Shown here: positions 33,035 through 40,470 of the stretch, piece by piece
Numbering within the stretch: the first letter of the stretch is position 1
How the letters are laid out: every line of letters starts with the position of its first letter
Assembly: GCF_015752315.1 (NCBI RefSeq)
Contig: NZ_JADOVJ010000001.1
Location: 3,154,501 to 3,218,500, forward strand
Direction: 5' to 3'
Length of the DNA stretch: 64,000 nucleotides
Source: Nocardioides luteus
GTDB taxonomy: Bacteria; Actinomycetota; Actinomycetes; Propionibacteriales; Nocardioidaceae
The notes under the pieces: model-generated
The model's database searches: none
The model's input: the letters and a program-made list of their open reading frames with translations, nothing else
Told to the model about the DNA's origin: nothing
Translations under genes and position numbers: made by a program

Positions 33035-34288
33035 ATGGCCACGCTCTCCCCCGTCCTCAAGCAGGCAACCCCGGTCGTGGCGGCTCGCGGTGAAGGCGTC
33101 CAGCTCTTCGACGAGGACGGCCGTCGCTATCTCGACTTCACCGCCGGCATCGGCGTGACCAGCACCGGACACAGTCATCCGAAGGTGGTCGAGGCGACCC
33201 AGCGCCAGATCGCCAACCTGATCCACGGGCAGTACACGACGGTCCGGCACCGACCGCTCCTCGACCTGGTCGACCGGCTCGGCTCCGTGCTCCCCGCCGG
33301 CCTCGACAGCCTGTTCTTCGCCAACTCCGGCTCGGAGGCGGCGGAGGCCGCGATCCGCCTGGCCCGCCAGGCCACCGGCCGGCCCAACATCATCGTCTTC
33401 CACGGCGGCTTCCACGGCCGCACCGTCGCAGCCGCCTCCATGACCACCTCGGGCACCAAGTTCCGCGCCGGCTTCAGCCCGCTGATGGCGGGCGTCGTGG
33501 TCTCCCCCTTCCCCGACGCGCCCCACTTCGGCTGGCCGCAGGAGCAGGCGACCGAGTTCGCGCTGCGCCAGCTCGACTACACGCTGCAGACGCAGAGCGC
33601 CCCGGCCGACACCGCCGCGTTCCTCGTCGAGCCCGTGCTCGGCGAGGGCGGCTACGTGCCCGCCGACCGGGCCTTCCTCGACGGTCTGCGCGAGCGCGCC
33701 GACCGGCACGGGATCCTGCTCGTCATCGACGAGGTCCAGACCGGCTTCGGCCGCACCGGCGAGTTCTGGGGACACGACCACTTCGGCGGGCGTCCCGACA
33801 TCATCATGACCGCCAAGGGCCTGGCCTCCGGCTTCCCGCTGTCCGTGATCGCGGCGAGCGAGGAGCTGATGTCGAAGGCGTGGCCGGGCTCGCAGGGCGG
33901 CACCTACGGCGCCAACGCCGTCGCCTGCGCGGCGGCCCTGGCGACCCTCGACGTCATCGAGGAGGAGGGCCTGGTGAAGAACGCCGCCGAGCGCGGCGCC
34001 GAGCTCCGCTCCGCCCTGGAGCAGATCGCGAGCAAGCACGAGGCGATCACCGACGTACGCGGCCTCGGGCTGATGCTCGGCAACGAGTTCCGCACGCCCG
34101 ACGGCGAGCCCGACGGCGCGACCGCCGCCGCGGCCCAGCAGGAGGCCGCCAGGCGTGGTCTGCTGCTGCTCACCTGTGGCGCCTGGGGCCAGGTCGTGCG
34201 GTTCATCCCGGCCCTCGTGGTGGACTCCCCCGCCATCGACGAGGCCGCCGGCCTCTGGGCCCAGTCCGTCGACGCCGTCCTCGGCTGA
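33035..34288 (+). CDS. Class III aminotransferase, 4-aminobutyrate aminotransferase type
   Basis: A 417-residue PLP enzyme. The PLP Lys is residue 261 in MTAKGLASGFP, the Asp that contacts the pyridine nitrogen is in VIDEVQTGFGRTG near 232, and ANSGSEAAEAAIRLAR near 90 binds the phosphate. The fold class covers GABA, beta-alanine and ornithine aminotransferases; the GABA type fits best with the divergent semialdehyde dehydrogenase. The ATG at 33035 has ACAGGAG upstream, just after the GntR box. Confidence 0.82.
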   Translation: MATLSPVLKQATPVVAARGEGVQLFDEDGRRYLDFTAGIGVTSTGHSHPKVVEATQRQIANLIHGQYTTVRHRPLLDLVDRLGSVLPAGLDSLFFANSGSEAAEAAIRLARQATGRPNIIVFHGGFHGRTVAAASMTTSGTKFRAGFSPLMAGVVVSPFPDAPHFGWPQEQATEFALRQLDYTLQTQSAPADTAAFLVEPVLGEGGYVPADRAFLDGLRERADRHGILLVIDEVQTGFGRTGEFWGHDHFGGRPDIIMTAKGLASGFPLSVIAASEELMSKAWPGSQGGTYGANAVACAAALATLDVIEEEGLVKNAAERGAELRSALEQIASKHEAITDVRGLGLMLGNEFRTPDGEPDGATAAAAQQEAARRGLLLLTCGAWGQVVRFIPALVVDSPAIDEAAGLWAQSVDAVLG

Positions 34289-34306
34289 CCTCACAGCGGA
34301 CTCGCG

Positions 34307-34498
34307 ATGACCGACGACCTCGAGCGACTGCTCCGCTGGGAGCAGGCCGGCGCGACCTGGGAGGCGATCTGGCCACGTGCCGGCGAGGTCACCATCGTGC
34401 TGTGCACCTGCGACAGCGGCGAGGAGGTCGACCGCTACACCTCGACGGCCGCCGACCTCCTCGACTACGTCCGGGACCCGGGCCGCGCCGAGCGGTGA
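34307..34498 (+). CDS. Small conserved-type hypothetical protein
   Basis: A 63-residue acidic protein starting MTDDLERLLRWEQAGATWEAIW. The frame shows normal high-GC codon bias, no overlap with other genes, and a W-rich N-terminal half followed by two Cys (VLCTCDSGEE). No signal peptide or membrane segment. It sits 18 bases after the aminotransferase and could be the last gene of that unit. I do not recognise the family. Confidence 0.5.
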   Translation: MTDDLERLLRWEQAGATWEAIWPRAGEVTIVLCTCDSGEEVDRYTSTAADLLDYVRDPGRAER

Positions 34499-34541
34499 TA
34501 ACCGGTTGCCCGCGGCATCGGCCCCTCTCGATGATGGCCCG

Positions 34542-35189
34542 ATGACGCTGACGGAGGTGTGGCCGCTGTTCGGCCTGGTGATCCGGACCCCGCGGCTGGA
34601 GCTGCGGCTGCCGACCGACGACGAGCTCGCTCGCCTGGCCGCGGTCGCGGCGGACGGCGTGCACGAGCCGGGAGACCGGCCCTTCCAGACCCCGTGGGCC
34701 GAGCGGCCTCCGCTGGAGCGGGCGCGCCACGTGCTGCGCGGCGCCTGGGGGAGCCGCGGCGAGTGGCAGCCGGGCGACTGGAGCCTCGGCCTGACCGTCT
34801 TCCTCGACGGGCAGCCGATCGGGGTCGTGTGGCTCTCGGCCACCGAGTTCGCCGAGCGGCGCGAGGTGAGCACCGCCTCCTGGCTGGGCCTTCCCCACCA
34901 CCGCCACGGCTTCGGCACCGAGGCCCGTCTCGGCGCGCTCACCCTGGCCTTCGACCACCTCGGCGCCGCGTACGCCACCTCCGAGGCCTTCCCCGACAAC
35001 GCCGCCTCCGTCGGGGTGTCCACCAAGCTCGGCTACGAGCCCGACGGCATCTCCCGTGACGTACGCGACGGCGAGGTGCTGGTCTCCCACCGCCTCCGGC
35101 TCGGCCGGGAGCGGTGGGAGCGCAACGACCGCGGCGGCGTCGAGGTCAGCGGCGTGGAGCCGTGCCTGCCCCTGTTCGGTGCGGCCTAG
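34542..35189 (+). CDS. GNAT-family N-acetyltransferase
   Basis: A 215-residue acetyltransferase of the RimJ/RimL-like GNAT type. RTPRLELRLPTDDELARLA is the usual strand-helix start, EVSTASWLGLPHHRHGFGTEARLGAL contains the acetyl-CoA loop (Q/R-x-x-G-x-G/A replaced here by HHRHGFGTEA), and NAASVGVSTKLGYEPDG is the C-terminal motif. Target unknown. The C-terminal 30 residues extend beyond the usual domain. It stands alone, convergent with the DoxX-like gene. Confidence 0.78.
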   Translation: MTLTEVWPLFGLVIRTPRLELRLPTDDELARLAAVAADGVHEPGDRPFQTPWAERPPLERARHVLRGAWGSRGEWQPGDWSLGLTVFLDGQPIGVVWLSATEFAERREVSTASWLGLPHHRHGFGTEARLGALTLAFDHLGAAYATSEAFPDNAASVGVSTKLGYEPDGISRDVRDGEVLVSHRLRLGRERWERNDRGGVEVSGVEPCLPLFGAA

Positions 35190-35196
35190 ACACGGC

Positions 35197-35949
35197 TCAG
35201 CGCAGGAAGCAGAAGCCGAACACGGCCACGCACAGGACCAGCGACAGCGTGGCGTTGAGGAAGAGGTTGCGGCCGATGTCCCGGGCCCGGATGTGTGCGG
35301 CGACGGCACACACGAAGTAGACGATCAGGGCCGCACTGGTCAGGGCCCCGACGTACGGCACCCACAGCCCGGCGACCAGGCCGACCGTGGCCGCGACCTT
35401 GACCCACGGCATCACCGGCCACAGCGCCCTCGGCAGCCCGACGTCGGTGAAGCAACGGGCGATGAACCCGACCGGCTTGAAGCACATCACCGCGTCGCCG
35501 ATCTGGAACACCGCGAGCAGCACGACCGGCCACCACGGCTCCGGAACGTCACGGACGTACGCCGCCACGACCCCGCCGAGATCGTCCTGCCCCGCCGCGT
35601 ACATCGCGGTGACGACGAGCGTGGCCGACGCCAGCGCAAGACCCACGGCGGCACGACCCAGACTCCGGTCGCCCACCCGCAGGTGCGCCCCGATCGCGAG
35701 CACGAAGAAGACCACGAACCCGGCGGCCGCGACGATCCCGACCGCCGGCACCGCCACCCCGACCAGCAGACCGAGGAAGCCCAGCGCGTAGGACACCCCG
35801 ATCGGGAAGCTCAACCATTCCATGGGCACCGAGAACCGTTGCGCCTCGGTCACGGGTATCCGGTGGCCGGTCAGGTTGAGCACCGCCCCGCCGAGGGCGG
35901 CGATCGAGGCGATAAGGGTCAGGGCGAGATAGGTAGCCGTCATGGCCAT
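35197..35949 (-). CDS. Duplicated DoxX-like membrane protein
   Basis: A 250-residue protein with eight predicted transmembrane helices. Its two halves are related: GLLVGVAVPAVGIVAAAGFVVFFVLAIGAHLRVGD (about residues 60-95) aligns with GLVAGLWVPYVGALTSAALIVYFVCAVAAHIRARD (about 192-227), each followed by a similar helix. Each half has the four-helix DoxX pattern, so this is a tandem DoxX fusion, whereas most DoxX proteins are single units of 110-150 residues. Function unknown; DoxX proteins are linked to redox and quinone processes. An ATG six bases further in (35943) is an alternative start. Confidence 0.7.
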   Translation of the reverse strand: MAMTATYLALTLIASIAALGGAVLNLTGHRIPVTEAQRFSVPMEWLSFPIGVSYALGFLGLLVGVAVPAVGIVAAAGFVVFFVLAIGAHLRVGDRSLGRAAVGLALASATLVVTAMYAAGQDDLGGVVAAYVRDVPEPWWPVVLLAVFQIGDAVMCFKPVGFIARCFTDVGLPRALWPVMPWVKVAATVGLVAGLWVPYVGALTSAALIVYFVCAVAAHIRARDIGRNLFLNATLSLVLCVAVFGFCFLR

Positions 35950-35980
35950 CCAGACACCGCTCGCCCCGCGTCTGTGACGC

Positions 35981-37093
35981 CTACCTGCTCAGCAGCCCCG
36001 CGATCGCGCCCAGCCCGGCGAGGCCGGTGTCGCGGGCCGCGACGACCGGCCCGTTCTCGACCTGGCCGAGCACGCCGACCAGCCGGGAGGCACGTATCAG
36101 CCGCTGCGTCGCCGGGCGCCGGATGCGGTCGTAGGCCACCAGCGCACTCTCGATGCGAGCATGGCCGGCGAGCTGCGCGGCGAGGACGGCGGCGTCCTCG
36201 ATCGCGGCGCAGGCGCCCTGGCCGAGGTTGGGCGTGGTCGCGTGCGCGGCGTCGCCGAGCAGTACGACGCGACCGTGGTCGAACCGCTTCAGCGGGAGCC
36301 GCAGGTCGCAGATGTCGCCACGGATGACCGCGCTCGGCGGTGTCGCGGCGAGCAGCCGCGGGATCGGCTCGTGCCAGTGGCCGACCAGCGCGGTGACGTC
36401 GGCGTGATGATCGCCGCCGGTCTCCCCGGCGGGCCGGTTGGCGGTCGCGAACCAGTAGGTCCGGCCGTCCACCAGCGGGACGTGGCCGAACCGCACCCCG
36501 GTCCCCCAGGTCTCCCCGCCCGTACTCGAGGCGGCGCCCGACACCGGCTCCGCGGTCACGCCGCGATAGGCGGTGTAGCCGGCATGCCGTACGTCCTCGC
36601 GCTGGTGCAGCTCGTTCCGGATCACGCTGCGGATGCCGTCGGCGGCGACCACCAGGTCGGCCGGACCGCGGGGGTCGAGCTCGTCGAGGCCGGCCAGGCC
36701 GGTGACGGTGACCCCGGTGCGCACCTCGGCTCCTTCGTGCTCCGCCAGCGTCGCCACCAGGGCCTCGTGCAGCCGTGCTCGGTGCACCATGACCGGGGTG
36801 CGCGCGACGGCGTCGGCGCGCACCTTCGCCAGCCAGCGCCCGTCGGGGCGGCGCAAGCCCGCCTGGATCGCCGGGCGGGTCCCGTCGACGAGGCGGTCGG
36901 CGACCCCGAGGTCGGTCAGGATGCCCCACGCCCGCGGCCAGATCGAGAGACCGGCCCCGACCTCGGCGAGCTCCGGGGCCCGCTCCAGCACGGTCACCTG
37001 CCACCCGGTCCGCGCCAGCGCGAGCGCGACGGTGAGCCCTCCGATCCCCGCGCCGACCACCAGGGCACTCCGACTGCTCGTCGATCCACTCAC
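35981..37093 (-). CDS. FAD-dependent monooxygenase (PHBH/UbiH class)
   Basis: A 370-residue group A flavin monooxygenase. The FAD fingerprint is LVVGAGIGGLTVALALAR near residue 11, the DG motif VVAADGIRSVIR near 150, and the GD motif VVLLGDAAHATTPNLGQGA near 270. These enzymes hydroxylate aromatic rings with NAD(P)H and O2. The substrate is not predictable. The GTG at 37093 gives a normal N-terminus; longer starts add unrelated residues. It is divergent from the xylanase gene and separate from the DoxX-like gene by 31 bases on the same strand. Confidence 0.82.
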   Translation of the reverse strand: MSGSTSSRSALVVGAGIGGLTVALALARTGWQVTVLERAPELAEVGAGLSIWPRAWGILTDLGVADRLVDGTRPAIQAGLRRPDGRWLAKVRADAVARTPVMVHRARLHEALVATLAEHEGAEVRTGVTVTGLAGLDELDPRGPADLVVAADGIRSVIRNELHQREDVRHAGYTAYRGVTAEPVSGAASSTGGETWGTGVRFGHVPLVDGRTYWFATANRPAGETGGDHHADVTALVGHWHEPIPRLLAATPPSAVIRGDICDLRLPLKRFDHGRVVLLGDAAHATTPNLGQGACAAIEDAAVLAAQLAGHARIESALVAYDRIRRPATQRLIRASRLVGVLGQVENGPVVAARDTGLAGLGAIAGLLSR

Positions 37094-37152
37094 GATGCGC
37101 AATCTAGCCGACCGGTGCCGTCCTCCACCCGAGCAGACCCTTGCGCTCTTCA

Positions 37153-37170
37153 ATCGTTGTCGATAACGAT
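37153..37170. promoter_or_regulatory. LacI-type operator before the xylanase gene
   Basis: ATCGTTGTCGATAACGAT, a palindrome with one mismatch, 35 bases upstream of the xylanase GTG. It fits the AT-C-G-rich pseudopalindrome used by LacI-family sugar regulators; no LacI gene is in the window, so control would be in trans. Confidence 0.6.
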
Positions 37171-37205
37171 TTACACCCGCGTAACCTCACCCCCGAAGGT
37201 CTCCT

Positions 37206-38489
37206 GTGAACCAGCTGCTCTCCCCCGATCCGACCCTCCGTCACCGCTCCCACGAGGCGATGCTGACGCTGCTCCGTCCCGACGGCAGCGCCTACGCCGA
37301 CACCGAGGTGGTCGTCGAGCAGACCCGCCACGCCTTCGCCTTCGGCAACATCGGCTTCGACTTCATCGGTCTGGCCAACGCCGACACGGCCGAGTCTCCC
37401 GGTGCGGTCTTCGGCGGCGCCGACCCCGAGACCGCCGAGCGGCTCGTGGACCTCTGGCTGGGGTTGTTCAACACGGCGACGCTCCCGTTCTACTGGTCCG
37501 GTTTCGAGCCCGTGCGAGGCGAGCCCGAGACCGAGCGCCTGCTCACCGCGGCGCGCTGGTTTCGCGACCGCGGAGTGTCCCTCAAGGGGCATCCGCTGGC
37601 CTGGCACACCCTCTCCCCTGCCTGGCTCCTCGACGCGCCGACCGCGGAGGTCGAGGAGGTGCTCCGTGCCCGGATCCGCCGCGAGGTCACCGCGTTCGGC
37701 GGGCTGGTCGACACCTGGGACGCGGTCAACGAGCTGGTGATCATGCCGGTCTTCGACAACGAGGACCGCCAGAACGCCATCACCCGGCTGTGCCGGCAGC
37801 TCGGCCGCATCCCGATGGCACGCCTGGCCTTCGAGGAGGCGCGGGCAGCCGACCCCGGCGTACGTCTCGTCCTCAACGACTTCGACATGTCCACGGCCTA
37901 CGAGTGCCTCATCGAGGGCGTGCTCGAGGCAGGGATCCGAGTCGACGCGATCGGCCTGCAGAGCCACATGCACCAGGGCTACTGGGGTGAGGAGCGGACC
38001 CTGGAGGTCCTCGAGCGGTTCGCCCGCTTCGGCCTCCCTCTGCACCTCAGCGAGACGACGCTCCTCTCCGGCGACCTGATGCCGGCCGAGATCGAGGACC
38101 TCAACGACCACCAGGTGCCCAGCTGGCCCTCGACCCCCGAGGGCGAGGAGCGTCAGGCCGACGAGCTCGTACGCCACTACCGCACCCTGCTCTCGCACCC
38201 GTCGGTCGAGGCGGTCACCTACTGGGGCCTCACCGATCTCGGGTCCTGGCTCGGCGCGCCCGCGGGGCTGGTGCGTGCCGACGGCACCCCGAAACCGGCG
38301 TACGACGCGCTCCACCGCCTGGTGAAGCAGGAGTGGTGGCTGGGGCCGACGCACCTGCGCACCGATTCCGAGGGGCGGGTGAAGGTGCGCGGCTGGGCGG
38401 GCGACTACCGGGTCGGCATCGAGGACTCGACCGCCGCGTTCGAGCTCACGCCGGACAGCTCGCGAACCGAGCTGACCGTCACGCCGTGA
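37206..38489 (+). CDS. GH10 family endo-beta-1,4-xylanase-like protein
   Basis: A 427-residue TIM-barrel of glycoside hydrolase family 10. The acid/base Glu176 lies in TWDAVNELVI and the nucleophile Glu283 in LHLSETTLL; GHPLAWHTLSPAWL near residue 128 is the substrate-binding motif. There is no signal peptide, so the protein would act inside the cell on short xylo-oligosaccharides or another glycoside, unlike typical secreted xylanases. The C-terminal part after about 370 is an extra beta-rich stretch. The LacI-type operator upstream fits sugar-responsive control. The GTG start has weak ribosome site support. Confidence 0.8.
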   Translation: MNQLLSPDPTLRHRSHEAMLTLLRPDGSAYADTEVVVEQTRHAFAFGNIGFDFIGLANADTAESPGAVFGGADPETAERLVDLWLGLFNTATLPFYWSGFEPVRGEPETERLLTAARWFRDRGVSLKGHPLAWHTLSPAWLLDAPTAEVEEVLRARIRREVTAFGGLVDTWDAVNELVIMPVFDNEDRQNAITRLCRQLGRIPMARLAFEEARAADPGVRLVLNDFDMSTAYECLIEGVLEAGIRVDAIGLQSHMHQGYWGEERTLEVLERFARFGLPLHLSETTLLSGDLMPAEIEDLNDHQVPSWPSTPEGEERQADELVRHYRTLLSHPSVEAVTYWGLTDLGSWLGAPAGLVRADGTPKPAYDALHRLVKQEWWLGPTHLRTDSEGRVKVRGWAGDYRVGIEDSTAAFELTPDSSRTELTVTP

Positions 38490-39207
38490 CGCCGCCCTGC
38501 GGCAGGGTGAAGGTGAATCCCTCGGCGAGCTTCTCGGGGAGCACCGTCTCGACCGCGCGGACGGTGTTCTCGCGGTTGCCGCCACCGTCGTGGGCCAGGG
38601 CCACCGCGCCGGGCTGGATCGCCGCGCGGAGGTTGTTCGTCAGGGTCTCCTCGGAGAGGTCGTTGCCGTCCCAGTCGAAGACCACGTTGCCCAGCCCGAG
38701 CGGCTGCATGCCGAGGGCTGCGGCGACCTCTCCGGTGATGCCCCAGCTGCCGTTCGGAGCCCGGAAGTAGGGCACCTGCTGGGTCGGGTCACCCAGCACC
38801 TCTCGGATCGTGGCGAGGGTGGCCTCGAGATCCCGCTCGACCTCGGCATGGGACCAGCTGCCCATGTCGGCGTAGGAGGTGGAGTGGTTGCACAGCGTGT
38901 GGCCCTCGGCGACGATGCGCCTCAGGATCTCGGCGCCGCCGTGGGCGGTGATGTTCTGGCCGATGACGCAGAACACCGCGGTGACCTCGTGAGCTGCCAG
39001 AACGTCCAGCAAGCGATCGGTCTCGCCGGGGTTGGGACCGTCGTCGAAGGTGAGGGCGGCCACCTTGCCCGTGCCCCTGGCAGCGGCGAGCGGCATCGTC
39101 GTCGGACGGACCGCGCCTCCCGGCACGAACCCGGGGTCCCGGCCGGTCTGCCGGTCGCTGCTCGACTCCACCGTCGCGACCCTGTCGTTCCTCTCGGCGG
39201 CTGTCAA
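38479..39207 (-). CDS. Polysaccharide deacetylase (NodB domain)
   Basis: A 242-residue carbohydrate esterase 4 protein. ALTFDDGPNPGETDRLL is motif 1 with the catalytic and metal Asp residues, TLCNHSTSYADM is motif 2 (His-x-Ser-x-x-x), and FRAPNGSWG motif 3. Such enzymes deacetylate peptidoglycan GlcNAc, chitin or xylan. No signal peptide is seen with the TTG start at 39207; an earlier start or an unrecognised export route is possible. It is convergent with the xylanase-like gene, overlapping by 11 bases; xylan deacetylation alongside xylan cleavage is conceivable but not shown. Confidence 0.75.
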   Translation of the reverse strand: MTAAERNDRVATVESSSDRQTGRDPGFVPGGAVRPTTMPLAAARGTGKVAALTFDDGPNPGETDRLLDVLAAHEVTAVFCVIGQNITAHGGAEILRRIVAEGHTLCNHSTSYADMGSWSHAEVERDLEATLATIREVLGDPTQQVPYFRAPNGSWGITGEVAAALGMQPLGLGNVVFDWDGNDLSEETLTNNLRAAIQPGAVALAHDGGGNRENTVRAVETVLPEKLAEGFTFTLPQGGVTA

Positions 39208-39281
39208 GCGCCGAGCCGTTCCCGCGGATCTGAGTACCGGCGCTCATGCGCCTCGCGCCTTCGATCCAGGATCCTGAAGAC

Positions 39282-39698
39282 ATGAAGCTCTTCGTACGGC
39301 TGACCGTGATGGTCGGCGGCAGCATCCTGTTCTCGATCGCAACAGACATCCTCTTCCGCGCGGAGGACGCCACCATCGGCGCCGGCCTGCTCTACTTCGC
39401 ACTGCTGCTCGCCGTCTCCGGGCTCTGGGGCCTGTGGGACGGATACCACGCGAAGCGTCTCGTGCCCGTGTTCGTGCGGTGGGCAGTGATCGCCGGCGCG
39501 GTCGGCCTCAGCGGTCCGTTCCGGATCTGGTTCGAGGAGGGTCGCGACTTCGGCGTGCTGTGGAGCGACTTCTGGAACCTGACCCCGTTCCTCACCGGTC
39601 TCGTCCTCGCCCCCGCCGCGGTGGGCATCGGCATCGGCTACGCGCTCGGCGGCGGCGGGACGGTGGGGAACAGCGCGCCGCAACGCCCCTCCCTCTAG
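39282..39698 (+). CDS. Small membrane protein of unknown function
   Basis: A 138-residue protein with about four transmembrane helices (near residues 5-22, 32-52, 62-80 and 100-122) and short loops; the last stretch, GVGIGIGYALGGGG, is Gly-rich. The ATG at 39282 gives MKLFVRLTVMVGG; a start at 39246 adds 12 non-membrane residues. It is not assigned to a known family from sequence alone. It is divergent from the deacetylase and followed after 34 bases by the SnoaL-like gene. Confidence 0.55.
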   Translation: MKLFVRLTVMVGGSILFSIATDILFRAEDATIGAGLLYFALLLAVSGLWGLWDGYHAKRLVPVFVRWAVIAGAVGLSGPFRIWFEEGRDFGVLWSDFWNLTPFLTGLVLAPAAVGIGIGYALGGGGTVGNSAPQRPSL

Positions 39699-39732
39699 GC
39701 TCTCTTGCACCACCGACCCAGGAGGAGCCCGA

Positions 39733-40119
39733 ATGACCACCTTCCGTGAGGCGATCGAGGCCAAGGACATGGACGCCGTCGAGTCGATGCTGGCCGACGA
39801 CGTCGTGTTCACCAGCCCGGTCGCGTTCAAGCCCTACCCCGGCCGGGCGATCACCGCCGCGATCCTGCGCGCGGTGGTGAAGGTGTTCGAGGACTTCACC
39901 TACGTACGCGAGATCCACGACGGCGCCCACCACGCTTATGAGTTCACCGCCAAGGTCGATGGCCTCGACCTCAACGGCTGCGACTTCCTCACCTACGACG
40001 AGGAGGGGAAGATCGTCGACTTCAAGGTGATGGTGCGCCCGCTGCGTGCCGCTGAGGCCCTCGCCGCCCGGATGGGCGCGCAGTTCGAGGAGATCAAGGC
40101 CGCGGCGTCGAACGGCTGA
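39733..40119 (+). CDS. NTF2/SnoaL-like protein
   Basis: A 128-residue cone-shaped NTF2-like protein: FREAIEAKDMDAVESMLADDVVFTSPV is the usual first helix-strand unit and GCDFLTYDEEGKIVDFKVMVRPL the last strand pair. Such proteins may be cyclases, isomerases or binding proteins; no catalytic pair is clear. A strong AGGAGGAGC ribosome site precedes the ATG at 39733. It lies alone and convergent with the next small gene. Confidence 0.7.
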   Translation: MTTFREAIEAKDMDAVESMLADDVVFTSPVAFKPYPGRAITAAILRAVVKVFEDFTYVREIHDGAHHAYEFTAKVDGLDLNGCDFLTYDEEGKIVDFKVMVRPLRAAEALAARMGAQFEEIKAAASNG

Positions 40120-40123
40120 GCCG

Positions 40124-40435
40124 TCAGCCGGACGACCGCGCGTCCCGCCGCTCCTGCTGCCGCTGCTGGGCCTCGGGCAGGAACTTCAGGCACGGTGCGT
40201 CCGCCTCGGGGTGCTTCTGGGTGAGGTGGAAGATCCATCGGTCCATCGCCGCCATGAAGCCGTTGTCCTCACCGGCGCGATAGGTCGCCCACTTGATCCG
40301 GTCCCGGACGACACACTCCGTGCAGGTGACCTTGTAGACGAACTGCTGCTGCTCGTCGAGATCGATCCTCACCGTGGCCAGGGGCCCGGCCTGCGAGGCT
40401 GCCTTCCTCTCACGAGCCGACTTGCTCGCTGTCAT
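40124..40435 (-). CDS. Small putative zinc-binding protein
   Basis: A 103-residue charged protein with Cys38 and Cys41 in VTCTECVV and His70 and His75 in FHLTQKHPEAD, a C-x2-C-x28-H-x4-H pattern that could hold a zinc ion as in a C2H2-type finger. The N-terminus is Lys/Arg-rich and the C-terminal tail Gln/Arg-rich, suggesting nucleic-acid contact. I do not recognise the family. The ATG at 40435 follows an AACGAGGTGCAGC stretch. Confidence 0.55.
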   Translation of the reverse strand: MTASKSARERKAASQAGPLATVRIDLDEQQQFVYKVTCTECVVRDRIKWATYRAGEDNGFMAAMDRWIFHLTQKHPEADAPCLKFLPEAQQRQQERRDARSSG

Positions 40436-40470
40436 GCTGCACCTCGTTCCGTCGGGACACGAAGCCTACG

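Noticed and set aside
32633..35026. 797-codon minus-strand frame across the aminotransferase and GNAT genes
   Set aside because: It is antisense to genes with full motifs and lacks a start with a ribosome site; considered an ORF artefact of high GC.
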